Origin: Thermofontimicrobium_A sp034505795
Lineage (GTDB): Bacteria > Zhuqueibacterota > Zhuqueibacteria > Thermofontimicrobiales > Thermofontimicrobiaceae
Length of the DNA: 64,000 nt
Direction: 5' to 3'
Assembly: GCA_034505795.1 (NCBI GenBank)
Contig: JAPDQM010000004.1
Coordinates: 1 to 64,000, forward strand
Under the pieces are notes generated by a model. The model ran no database searches, was not told where the DNA came from, and saw only the letters and a program-made list of their open reading frames with translations. Positions 10,165-19,019 of this stretch are shown one piece after another; position 1 is the stretch's first letter, and each line of letters starts with the position of its first letter. The position numbers and the translations under genes were made by a program.

Positions 10165-10257
10165 GATCTATTCCTCGTAATCGATATTCACATTCGTATT
10201 TATTATTAACCGCTGCCATCCTCCCACGCGAATGGCAGCAGTCGCTCTGCAATTTAG

Positions 10258-12255
10258 CTAACGGACGATCACAAACTTGCCAACTTTGGTACCTAATGAC
10301 GGCGAATCCACCACAAACATATAAATTCCCGGCGCAGCTTCCTGATTGTTGCGCGTGATCAGATCCCACTCAGCCACGCTGGCATTAGCGCTACCCAGGA
10401 AATCTTCGGTTTTGCGGACAATTTCGCCCGAGGTAATTTCATCTACCAGATCGCCATCCAGGGTAAAGATCTTGATGGTCGCATCGGCTGGCAGATTCGT
10501 GAATTGCAGGCGATGTTGCCATGGGTCGGCATCGCTGGGGATGCGATTGTTCCACACCGCGCTGCCAACATAGGGATTAGGCACCACTTTGATTCGATCC
10601 AGACTGTTCGCCACCGGATTGGCAGGGCAGATATATTTCAAATTGGCCAGGATGTTGGTTTCCAATCGGCCAAATGGCTCCGGTAAAGGTTTGCTGAACG
10701 ATTGAACAGCGTAATAATAATCGAACCCCAGAACAATATCTCGGTCGATGATTTGATATTTGCCTGGTTCATCCCCCGAAGGAGGCGGCCAACTGGTGCT
10801 GCCAGTAGTATCGACATAAGTACCCAAACCCAACGGTTTAAAGTCGAAATTGCCAGCCGCGGTTTTACCCGCGCTTTTCCAGACTTTAAAGCCTTGGAAG
10901 TTTTCATTGGCCAGCGGCACGTCATCCCAGATCACTTTAACGCCTTTGGTGAATCCATTTTCCACATAAAGCTCGAGTTTGAGATCGGGCGGCGGCGGTG
11001 CCAGGGATGCGATTTGATAATCGGCATCGACGATCAGTTGCGCCACGCGCATGTTCTTGATCAACTCGGCCAGGCTATACACCCCACCTCGTACCGGATC
11101 GCTGCCCACCGCCAATGCCGCGGTGACGACGATCGAATCGCCCGCTGCAAAATTTTCCAATGGGCCCAGGGTCATAATGGCGCGGTAATCATAAGGAAAC
11201 GGTTTGCCGCCTGAAACGATGGGGCCTTCAAAAACCTTTGGCGCCATCATCCGGTCGTATGATTCTTTATCTGTAGCCGGGTCATTATAGATATGGTTTT
11301 GATGAAATGAACTCACTTTGAATGAAGCCGGATAGGTTTTCAATACCCGAAAACCGATAAAGCCTGGTGTCTGCAACGTGCCATCGGGACCAGGATTGCC
11401 AGTATCATCAGCCTGGCCGTTATCGGCCGGATAATTGGGGTTGTCAGCATCCCACATGATCATCATCTGACTATCGGCATCAGCCGCCGTAATACCATGT
11501 TCCGCCTGCAACCAGTCCGGAAAATAGGAAAACCAATCCCAATTTGCATTGCACGCGCCTAAGTCATCCTGGTTGGAAAAGCGATATTCCGCATCCCAAT
11601 TCGGCAACTTAGAGACATCGGCATCCATGCGATAGGTAAAATAGAAATTTTTCAGATCACGTGGCGTATCCGGATAGCCATCCCCATCGGAATCGATGCC
11701 CACGTTTTTGATAACGTATTCATAAATGATAAAATCATCGCGGAAGCTTTCGCTCCAGGCGTAGGTTCGCTCGATGACCTCCAATCCCAGCGGCGTATGC
11801 TCCGAAGCCAGCGGTGCTTGCACATCATAGTAGCGGGTGTAGGTATCCTCCTCCGAACGTGCACCGGCACCCGTGATTACCACGACTGAATCGATGGGCG
11901 CAAATTCATGATCATCGGCTTGAGAGGAATGAATCACACCGTTTACCTCTGCCGTCAACCACAGGCTGCCGCGATAGAGATAGGAATTGCCCGATCCGCC
12001 CGGATAATCGCATGATGGCGTTCGATTAACATACGCGTCATCGCCGGCATAGCCAAAATTGGTGACTCGATTCCATAGCGTGCCAATTTTGTGATACTTC
12101 CAGTTATCTAGAACGATGGGGCCAACGGCCGATTTGTCGCTTTTGGCCACCGCAAATTGCTTTTTCTGGCTATCGGCGCTCCAGACCAGTGATGCTGCAC
12201 TAATCAGCATCACCAAAGTAATAGTTAGGGCAGGTAACAGATATTTGAATCTCAT
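10258..12255 (-). CDS. Secreted receptor-partner protein with variant T9SS-like C-terminus (module D)
   Basis: Protein of 665 aa, ATG start behind CCAAGGAGG. The signal peptide (about 1-26) ends near SLVWS. The central part has strand-rich segments with DFIIYEYVIKNVG, a motif also seen in modified form in the other four partners. A fibronectin-like stretch (about 440-545) ends GFDYYYAVQSFS. The C-terminal 100 residues begin IKVVPNPYVG and end GKFVIVR. The gene follows the module D receptor by 26 bases and precedes PorV. It is shorter than the partners of modules A-C and lacks the conserved DDPNQP block. Function unknown; a surface-exposed lipid-free partner of the receptor is inferred. Confidence 0.8.
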   Translation of the reverse strand: MRFKYLLPALTITLVMLISAASLVWSADSQKKQFAVAKSDKSAVGPIVLDNWKYHKIGTLWNRVTNFGYAGDDAYVNRTPSCDYPGGSGNSYLYRGSLWLTAEVNGVIHSSQADDHEFAPIDSVVVITGAGARSEEDTYTRYYDVQAPLASEHTPLGLEVIERTYAWSESFRDDFIIYEYVIKNVGIDSDGDGYPDTPRDLKNFYFTYRMDADVSKLPNWDAEYRFSNQDDLGACNANWDWFSYFPDWLQAEHGITAADADSQMMIMWDADNPNYPADNGQADDTGNPGPDGTLQTPGFIGFRVLKTYPASFKVSSFHQNHIYNDPATDKESYDRMMAPKVFEGPIVSGGKPFPYDYRAIMTLGPLENFAAGDSIVVTAALAVGSDPVRGGVYSLAELIKNMRVAQLIVDADYQIASLAPPPPDLKLELYVENGFTKGVKVIWDDVPLANENFQGFKVWKSAGKTAAGNFDFKPLGLGTYVDTTGSTSWPPPSGDEPGKYQIIDRDIVLGFDYYYAVQSFSKPLPEPFGRLETNILANLKYICPANPVANSLDRIKVVPNPYVGSAVWNNRIPSDADPWQHRLQFTNLPADATIKIFTLDGDLVDEITSGEIVRKTEDFLGSANASVAEWDLITRNNQEAAPGIYMFVVDSPSLGTKVGKFVIVR

Positions 12256-12281
12256 TGATTTGCCTCCTTGGTCTCAACGAA

Positions 12282-15155
12282 TTAGAATTGCACTGCCAGG
12301 CCGAAACGAACCAGGCGCCGATCGCTATAGGCCTGTGGATTGCGGATATATGCGCCAGTTACATTGTCAATATTAATGATCGTTGGATCATTGGTGACTT
12401 CATAATACAACGAACTGCCGATCCAGTCAACATTTTTCCGATCAAACAAATTATAAATATCCACGAAGAAGTCGAGGTTCAAATCGGACACTTTCACCTG
12501 GCGGATAAGTTTTACATCCGTGGTGGTGGTATAAGGCAGTCGTTTATCATTGACCTTGCCTGATCCGTAGGAAGAATAAGGCAAGCCACTGCCATAGCGA
12601 AATTGGAAATTCGCCAACCAGTTCGCCAGCGGCCGAATGCCAGCCCATTGCACACCGAAGTCTGCTGGGGAGCGCAGCGTCAGGGTCGCATTGATGGTGT
12701 GGGTTTGATCATAATCCAGAATATTCATACGACGGGCATCGGTAAACGAGCCAGTTCCGCCCAGATAATTGGAACTCCGACCCTTCGCAATGGAATAGGT
12801 ATAGTTGGCCGTCGCACCCCAGTATTTTCCAGTCCGTTTGGTAAACGTAAACTCAAGCCCCTTAATATTGCCATAATCGGCATTAGTAAAAATATTCAGC
12901 TCGATATTCTGAATACTTCGGCCCACATACTTTCGCCAGTCCATCAAATTGGTCACGTCTTTGTAGTAGCCAGTAATCGTTCCTTTGATGTCATCGGAAA
13001 ATTGATGTTCCACGCCCAATTCATAGGCTACGGTCTTTTCCGGCTTCAGATCAGGATTGCCAATGTAGTTTCCCACCTTGGTAAGCGATTGAATGAGATG
13101 GTTCCGATACAGGAAGTAACCATCGGGTCGCTGAAAATAGTGTCCATAGGTAAAATGGAGCACGTCCCGAGCCGTGATTGGATGGGAAATACCCAGTCGA
13201 GGACTGAGTTGATATTTAACCGAGGCTTTGGTCGGGTTAAGGAATAGCGGAATCCCGCTTTCATCGACCTCGGTATAGGGATAGTTATAATCGCTGGGGA
13301 AATAGATCGGATCTTTCCAACCATTGGGATTGAACACATCAAAGCGCAACCCGATCAACGCAATGATGCCCTGGAATTCGAGCTTATCTTGCAAATAGGT
13401 AGCAAAATCATAGGTATCTTCATCCCAGATGTCCTTGCGAACCGCGGAGAGGTTGAGTGTCCAACTGATATTTTCCGTCTTCGTGCGATGCAGGTACAGT
13501 TCAAAACCACCTTTCAACAAATGGTTGGCCGTAATTTGGCTGACCATATCCGCCTTGAGGCTGTAGGTCCACGATTGCTGATCGCGATAACCAGGGTCGT
13601 CGCCGCGAATCCACCAATAGTTGTTCTCGCGCTCCCGATAGATCGGATGTGGCCCTGGTTTGTTAATGTCCCACACCAGGTCTTCGCTGGTATTGCCATC
13701 CCCATCCCGATCTTCCACATCTGGAGTGGCGTAATGATAATTGGTGTAAAAATTATTGAAACGGATTTCATAAAACGTATTCGGACTCAACGTGTGGGTC
13801 CAGATGGCGTAGCCGATATTGCTTTTCTTATGATAGTTCCAGAGATAATCCTGCATCCCTGCCACGTAGTAATTGCGAAGCACACCATAGGCGATCCCAT
13901 CAGGGGTTGTCCCTGCCGAAGCAACCAATTCCCCCTGCTGAGCGCGATATTTCGAGGGATCATTCACATAGACGTAGTGATTGATGGTATCGCCTTTCAT
14001 GGTCTCGACGTCAAAATATTCGTTGATAGGATAATTAGGCGCCGGCCCGTACTTAGCGGCTGGAAAATAGTAGCTATCCCAATCACTTTTATTGAAAACA
14101 CCTCCTATTGCCAATTTATGGTTCGATGACATGCGATAGGTCAACTTGCCTTGATAATTTTGATCCAACGATTTTTCGTTCAGATAGAACCCCTGATCCT
14201 TATCCGAAATCTCTGCCGACAGGGAGAGCAGCAGCGCGCCCGGAATTTTCAGCCCCAAGGTAGGCAACGCATAGGTGGTCAATGGCTCAGGGCCGTTCAA
14301 ATTGAACTCGTAAATTTTCCGCATCATCCGCGATTTGTTCTGCCAGTTCTTCAGCGCGCCCAACGAATCCCCAAAGAACGATCGTGACGAAGTAGAAACA
14401 TAGTTATTGATATTTAGGCTGCCAAAATCAGTGGATGTCGCCCGAATTTTGCCGGAGTATTTGGTGGTGCCCTCTTTGAGCGCCAGGTTCAAAATGCCAG
14501 ATTGGACGTTGCCATATTCGGCGCTAAAACCACCAAGTGAGACTTCCATTTCCTGGATGCCATATTCTGGAATATCGCTGGTGAAGCCACCCAAATTGCC
14601 GGAATATTCACCCGCCGGATCTTTCACAGGAATGCCGTCAATCAACACGAGCACTTCGCCGGTTCGGCCGCCACGAAAGTGGTTATTGACCACGCCGGCC
14701 TGGATATTGGCCATCCCCTGGAAATTATCCACGGGTTTGATATCAAATTCTTCCGCGGACACAAAATGCCGGGTGGATATTTCGTCCTTTTGAATCATCG
14801 GCCGCTCGGCCACGATGGTCACGCCCTGGCCCTCGATAACCGTCATGGATAATTTAAAATCCACCTTGGTGGTCAGATCAATCGATACGCGCACGTTTTC
14901 GACATTTACCACCGAATATCCCATCATCGAGGCCCGCAGGCGATAGGTGCCCACAGGAACGTTCAGAATCACATACTGCCCATTGATATCCGTCGCGGCG
15001 CCCATCGACGTGCCTACTACCACAACATTGACGCCGGGCAGCGGCTGTGCAGTCTCCGAGTCGACGATCGTTCCCGCTATTTTTCCGGTAACCCCTGCAA
15101 AAGCAGTTGACACGGCCAGCAAGAATAGCGTTAAAAGAGTGAGTCGTTTAATCAT
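12282..15155 (-). CDS. TonB-dependent receptor with carboxypeptidase-regulatory domain (module D)
   Basis: Receptor of 957 aa. The ATG at 15155 is chosen because GGAGG lies 5 bases upstream and the signal peptide MIKRLTLLTLFLLAVSTAFA follows directly. Parts in order: CarboxypepD_reg-like domain (about 22-105, GKIAGTIVDSETAQPLPGVN), TonB-box-like VTIVAERP, plug (FRGGRTGEVLVLIDGIPV; FSAEYGNVQSGILNLALKEG), and a barrel ending RFGLAVQF. The plug differs from modules A-C in lacking the RGGGA-type loop before the ligand-facing motif. It heads module D, with its partner and PorV downstream at short spacings. Substrate unknown; import across the outer membrane powered by TonB is the family function. 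Confidence 0.93.
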   Translation of the reverse strand: MIKRLTLLTLFLLAVSTAFAGVTGKIAGTIVDSETAQPLPGVNVVVVGTSMGAATDINGQYVILNVPVGTYRLRASMMGYSVVNVENVRVSIDLTTKVDFKLSMTVIEGQGVTIVAERPMIQKDEISTRHFVSAEEFDIKPVDNFQGMANIQAGVVNNHFRGGRTGEVLVLIDGIPVKDPAGEYSGNLGGFTSDIPEYGIQEMEVSLGGFSAEYGNVQSGILNLALKEGTTKYSGKIRATSTDFGSLNINNYVSTSSRSFFGDSLGALKNWQNKSRMMRKIYEFNLNGPEPLTTYALPTLGLKIPGALLLSLSAEISDKDQGFYLNEKSLDQNYQGKLTYRMSSNHKLAIGGVFNKSDWDSYYFPAAKYGPAPNYPINEYFDVETMKGDTINHYVYVNDPSKYRAQQGELVASAGTTPDGIAYGVLRNYYVAGMQDYLWNYHKKSNIGYAIWTHTLSPNTFYEIRFNNFYTNYHYATPDVEDRDGDGNTSEDLVWDINKPGPHPIYRERENNYWWIRGDDPGYRDQQSWTYSLKADMVSQITANHLLKGGFELYLHRTKTENISWTLNLSAVRKDIWDEDTYDFATYLQDKLEFQGIIALIGLRFDVFNPNGWKDPIYFPSDYNYPYTEVDESGIPLFLNPTKASVKYQLSPRLGISHPITARDVLHFTYGHYFQRPDGYFLYRNHLIQSLTKVGNYIGNPDLKPEKTVAYELGVEHQFSDDIKGTITGYYKDVTNLMDWRKYVGRSIQNIELNIFTNADYGNIKGLEFTFTKRTGKYWGATANYTYSIAKGRSSNYLGGTGSFTDARRMNILDYDQTHTINATLTLRSPADFGVQWAGIRPLANWLANFQFRYGSGLPYSSYGSGKVNDKRLPYTTTTDVKLIRQVKVSDLNLDFFVDIYNLFDRKNVDWIGSSLYYEVTNDPTIINIDNVTGAYIRNPQAYSDRRLVRFGLAVQF

Positions 15156-15334
15156 GGAATCCTCCATTAAAATAGGCAAGATAGTTTAAAAGCAGAATAA
15201 CGATGAGCGATTTGATTGTCGGTTGGTGCAATTTGAGTTAATCCAATCATTGTTTAAAATAACAAATTGATTAAGGAATAACTACCTCTATGTCGGGAAT
15301 GCTTCAGTTGCGATCAGGATTTTTGCAACAATTT

Positions 15335-15362
15335 AAAATAAAAATATTAGCATGAAAGTCAA
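15335..15362 (-). promoter_or_regulatory. Candidate sigma-70-type promoter for module D
   Basis: On the minus strand TTGACT (15362-15357) is followed after 16 bases by TATTTT (15340-15335). The start codon is 180 bases downstream. The match is moderate and the surrounding sequence is AT-rich, so chance is possible. Its position after the palindromes and before the receptor is what a module promoter would need. Confidence 0.35.
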
Positions 15363-15406
15363 GAAAAAAATTTGGAAATTGTAAAATTCTTTTAAGCCAT
15401 TTCATT

Positions 15407-15437
15407 ACTGACCGGTCGCTACGAGCGACCGGTCAGT
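15407..15437. repeat. Palindromic repeat, CTGACCGGTCGCT family, copy 2
   Basis: This 31-base copy is identical to the element at 9127-9157, about 6.3 kb away, including the ACG centre. It lies in the gap downstream of the GHL10 stop codon, 17 bases from the third copy. Confidence 0.85.
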
Positions 15438-15453
15438 TTATCTCGGGCGCTTC

Positions 15454-15482
15454 CTGACCGGTCGCTGCCAGCGACCGGTCAG
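15454..15482. repeat. Palindromic repeat, CTGACCGGTCGCT family, copy 3
   Basis: Arms CTGACCGGTCGCT and AGCGACCGGTCAG around centre GCC, in total 13+3+13 bases. The stop codon of the GHL10 gene is 14 bases to the right, so on the minus strand the hairpin would form directly behind that gene. Confidence 0.85.
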
Positions 15483-15495
15483 TAGGGACTACAGA

Positions 15496-18400
15496 TTATT
15501 TGACCAAAACCATGGTTCGATGCTTTGCCGTGCCATCGACTTCCAATCGGTAAAAATAGACTCCGCTGGCAAGCTGCCGACCATCAAACGGAATTTCATG
15601 ATGCCCAGCAGTAAGCTGCCCATCCACCAGCGTTGCCACGTTGCGGCCCAGCAAATCGAAAACTTTCAAAACCACCCGTCCTGCAATCGGCAGCTCGAAT
15701 GGAATCGTGGTGCTAGGATTGAACGGATTGGGATAGTTCTGGAACAATTGGAACCCCGTGACGATGGCCGACGGTTCATCCGGAACTCCCACCGGTTCTG
15801 CCGACTTTTTCACAGCCCGCAAATTATCGACATAAATTTTACCGGAAAACGTGCCCGCGTCATCGTGGGTCAATTGAAAACTGTCGACATAGTAGGATTT
15901 GCCATCCATAATTTCATTGCCAAGCCAGGTGCCCACGCCATTGGGGTCGCTCAGGTCCCATTCAATCAATCGCCAGCCATACCAATCAATGGTCACCCAT
16001 TTGGACACTTCCAGTGGATAGCCCTGGCCATCGACCTCCCGCAGTGAAAATCTGAATTTATTACGGCTACCATCCCCATAAACATAGCATTGCAAAATAT
16101 AAGTATTATCAAATCGTACGTCCCTTGGGGCTCCGTTGGAGAGATATTCGCGCAGCAGATAGCCTCCGGACGGCGGCGTAGTCATCCATTCATAGGCAAT
16201 AAACGCGGACCGCTTATTCACCGGCGCCGTCGCTGAACCAGGCAGGTAGACCTCTTTGGAATAGCCAAATGATGTATTGGCCACCACAATTCCGGAAGTA
16301 GAACCGCTATAATTCGGCTGCTCCCAGAAACCGGTATTAGTAAAGTTATCGATCAGCTTGATTTCAGTGTATCTCTCCAGTGCGGTTCTGAATAACACCT
16401 CGCGGCTGGAGGCGATGAGATTGCCAGTCGTATCGGTGATCGTATTGCGCAATTGCAACAAATAATCGCTGGCGGGCAACAATGGCTCATACCCTTTCAG
16501 ATTGATTACCGACCGATCGCCCACCGCCGTGACCATGGTCTGAGTTTTAATAGTCACACCATCCTTGCTAAGTACCAGGGTGGTATCCAGTACGGTAGCG
16601 GGATTGATGAGCTCATCAAATACAACACCGATGACGTTGTCGACATCGAAATCAGGTGTCTCGCGATCGAAATCGGGATAGCTCGAGACGATAGTGGGGC
16701 CGGCATTGTCGATCGCCCGGGTTCGGAATCGCAATGAAAATGGATCGCCAGCAATCCCATCGCCATTGCCATCCAATGATCGGCCATTGACATCGGTGGC
16801 CAGATTGCCTATGGTAACGGTATACTCCGTATCAAAGGCAAGATTGCCTTTCACATCCAGCGTCAACGATTTATTCGCCGCATTCCAGATGAGTTGCTCC
16901 AGTTCGGCCACGGGATTGAACGTGATTGCACCCGCGAAGCTGCTTTGATTCATGGTCTTGGAAAAATAAAAAACAATGGTGCTGTTTACCGGGATGGTAT
17001 CCCCTTCTGCCGGATTGCTGGCGATGACAGTGGGCGGCAGTGACGGAATTGGTTCCGTGTGAACCGCATTGGATACCGCGGACTCGTTCCAAAAGCGGTC
17101 AAGAGTGGTAGCAGCGTAATAATAGATTCCATTATAATCCTGCTGACCGGTGAAGTGATCATTGAAAGAATAGCTCCCCTTCCCGAAGTGAATATCCAGA
17201 ATTTCGTCCTCCGTCGGATCGAAAAGATCATCCGGTGAGCGATAAAGGGCAAATCGCTGATCGGCCTGGATGGATGGAGGGGGCGTAACGGTTATCTGAT
17301 AGTTTAAAGAATCGATTTTGTCGATAGCTATTGCTGGAGCCGCAGGCGCCGTCATCGGATCGGCTTTGATCGGTCGGATTTTGGTTTTCCGATTGAAAAA
17401 TGTCGCTGCGGCTTCTTCCCAATAGTCATAGTCCTCCCAACTGCCATAGCTGAAGAATTGACAGCCGTCAACCCAGGGGATAGTTCTTATTTTCTCGACC
17501 ACTTCGGGATGGCGATACCATATTTTTTGTTCAGCAAAAATATAAGAACCCGGTCCAACGCTAAACAGTCGGCCCTCTTGAATGCCTTTTTGAATGTAGG
17601 GCCCCCAACACTGCGGTGGAGCACCGACAAGCATGTCGTAAAAGCCCTGGCCGGTGGTCCAATGATAATGCATTGGTGCCAATTGATCGACATAGCCTTC
17701 GTTGAACCACAATGCAGCATCCTGATGAACATCGCCATAGCCCTGCCAGGGCCCCCAATTGTATCGGCCCAGGGCGGCGGCTGATAGCCGAACCCATGGT
17801 TTCACTGCCTGGATTGAATCATGCAACGTGCGCACAAATTCCGTCACCGACCAGCGCCACCATTCTTCCCAGGAGGAAAATCCCTGGGGCACACCAGAAC
17901 TATAGGGATGTTCGATGTCGTAAAGATAGCGGGAACCGGTGCTTTGTGTCAATGCTTCAAGCTGATCTTCAGTGATCATACCATCCAGCACGCTCTCCTC
18001 GGCGCCTGGTTTTTTCAATCCCGACGATACCATCGGGCTACTGTACTCATTCCAGCGCACATAGTCCAGATGCAGGCCATCGATATCATAATTGCGAACT
18101 ATCTCCATGGCAACTTTGATGGTATATTCGCGCACGGCTGCCAATCCCGGGGAGAGACAAATATAGGATGTCATCGGGTTGCCATCACGATCGCGACAGA
18201 TCCATTCGGGATGCACGGCTGCTGGTGCCCCAGCCTGAGTCGATGACGCCTGAAAGACGTTGAACCACGCATGTACCTCCATCCCTCTCTTGTGCCCTTC
18301 TTCCACAGCATACGCCAGCGGATCGTAACCAGGATGGCTATAACCGGCATAATAGCCCCAGGGCTCAAAAGATGAATTGTAATAGGCTGTCCCGCTCTGA

Positions 18401-18609
18401 CGGCACTGCCACAGTACCGCGTTCATATTGGCCTGATGATGATTGTCCAGAATCTTCCGCACCAGCGCCTTGTTCTGTTCGGCAGGCTTTCCGGCGCTGA
18501 TATGCTCCCAGGTGATCACCCAGGTCGCGCGAAATTCCTGATTTTTTCCACCCAAAAGATTCTGCTGCGATAGCAAAAATAAGGCAATCACAATAAAAAT
18601 GCGTTTCAT
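15496..18609 (-). CDS. Secreted GHL10/DUF187-family glycoside hydrolase with T9SS sorting domain
   Basis: Protein of 1037 aa. The ATG at 18609 has GGAGG 8 bases upstream; an in-frame TTG directly before it is less likely. After the signal peptide comes a family-10-like (YngK/DUF187, TIM-barrel) hydrolase domain, about 25-420, with FRATWV at its start and DGLHLDYVRW as the probable active-site strand. Then follow two Ig-like Big_5 modules (about 515-720; SNPAEGDTIPVNST and SSYPDFDRETPD), a jelly-roll-like domain (about 740-930) also present in the amidase at 21024-23549, and a canonical type A sorting domain (QNYPNPFNPSTTIPFELP to TMVLVK). It probably cleaves a cell-wall or environmental polysaccharide at the surface. 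Substrate not deducible. Confidence 0.88.
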   Translation of the reverse strand: MKRIFIVIALFLLSQQNLLGGKNQEFRATWVITWEHISAGKPAEQNKALVRKILDNHHQANMNAVLWQCRQSGTAYYNSSFEPWGYYAGYSHPGYDPLAYAVEEGHKRGMEVHAWFNVFQASSTQAGAPAAVHPEWICRDRDGNPMTSYICLSPGLAAVREYTIKVAMEIVRNYDIDGLHLDYVRWNEYSSPMVSSGLKKPGAEESVLDGMITEDQLEALTQSTGSRYLYDIEHPYSSGVPQGFSSWEEWWRWSVTEFVRTLHDSIQAVKPWVRLSAAALGRYNWGPWQGYGDVHQDAALWFNEGYVDQLAPMHYHWTTGQGFYDMLVGAPPQCWGPYIQKGIQEGRLFSVGPGSYIFAEQKIWYRHPEVVEKIRTIPWVDGCQFFSYGSWEDYDYWEEAAATFFNRKTKIRPIKADPMTAPAAPAIAIDKIDSLNYQITVTPPPSIQADQRFALYRSPDDLFDPTEDEILDIHFGKGSYSFNDHFTGQQDYNGIYYYAATTLDRFWNESAVSNAVHTEPIPSLPPTVIASNPAEGDTIPVNSTIVFYFSKTMNQSSFAGAITFNPVAELEQLIWNAANKSLTLDVKGNLAFDTEYTVTIGNLATDVNGRSLDGNGDGIAGDPFSLRFRTRAIDNAGPTIVSSYPDFDRETPDFDVDNVIGVVFDELINPATVLDTTLVLSKDGVTIKTQTMVTAVGDRSVINLKGYEPLLPASDYLLQLRNTITDTTGNLIASSREVLFRTALERYTEIKLIDNFTNTGFWEQPNYSGSTSGIVVANTSFGYSKEVYLPGSATAPVNKRSAFIAYEWMTTPPSGGYLLREYLSNGAPRDVRFDNTYILQCYVYGDGSRNKFRFSLREVDGQGYPLEVSKWVTIDWYGWRLIEWDLSDPNGVGTWLGNEIMDGKSYYVDSFQLTHDDAGTFSGKIYVDNLRAVKKSAEPVGVPDEPSAIVTGFQLFQNYPNPFNPSTTIPFELPIAGRVVLKVFDLLGRNVATLVDGQLTAGHHEIPFDGRQLASGVYFYRLEVDGTAKHRTMVLVK

Positions 18610-19019
18610 CAATACACCTCCAAGACAAGTTTATAATTTCAATTAAAATTTCCCCACCAGATTTTGTCCCCACGTAAGATAAAACCTCGACCGATAGCTT
18701 CCTCCATGGCGTTCAGATCATGAGCAGGACCATTGCTCAGAAACGAGCGGAGTTAGCAATACCTTGGAGACCTTTCATTTCTGAGACCCATCTAACTCTC
18801 CTGTAACGCAATTTGCTAAATTGCGTTACATCCATCCGCACCGGTTCTATTATCACCCTGCAAAGCTGTAACGCAATTTGCCAAATTGCGTTACAACCAT
18901 CCGCGGCGGTTCTATCATAGCAGGCAAAACTGTAATGCAATTTGCCAAATTGCATTATAATCATCTGTTGAAAAATCTCATTGGTTAGATCCTTTGGCCT
19001 CTTTGAAGATACAGGTAAC
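18610..19019. other. Intergenic region with tandem palindromes
   Basis: A 410-base gap between the metallophosphoesterase stop and the GHL10 start. Its left-centre part is a three-unit tandem array of the GTAACGC palindrome (18802-18959). Short frames crossing the array are only read-through of the repeat. No gene was recognised. Confidence 0.7.
18802..18959. repeat. Three-unit tandem array of 29-nt palindromes, GTAACGC family
   Basis: Palindromes at 18802-18830, 18867-18895 and 18931-18959, each 13-base arm, 3-base centre, 13-base arm. Copies 1 and 2 have arms TGTAACGCAATTT and its exact complement, with centres GCT and GCC. Copy 3 changes C to T in the left arm and the paired G to A in the right arm, so pairing is kept. 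The 35-36 base spacers are also similar (CCATCCGC and GGTTCTAT are shared), giving a 64-65 base period. Related copies occur at 20952-20980 and 24719-24890. Confidence 0.9.

Larger units (their letters stand above)
15156..15495. other. Intergenic region upstream of module D receptor with palindromes and a candidate promoter
   Basis: This 340-base gap is AT-rich next to the receptor and holds a candidate promoter (15335-15362). Nearer the GHL10 stop codon it carries two copies of the CTGACCGGTCGCT palindrome (15407-15437 and 15454-15482). No coding region was seen. Confidence 0.6.

Noticed and set aside
18737..18964. A 75-codon minus-strand frame across the palindrome array
   Set aside because: Its sequence is translated repeat (NAIWQIALQL recurs), with no ribosome binding site or conserved pattern.
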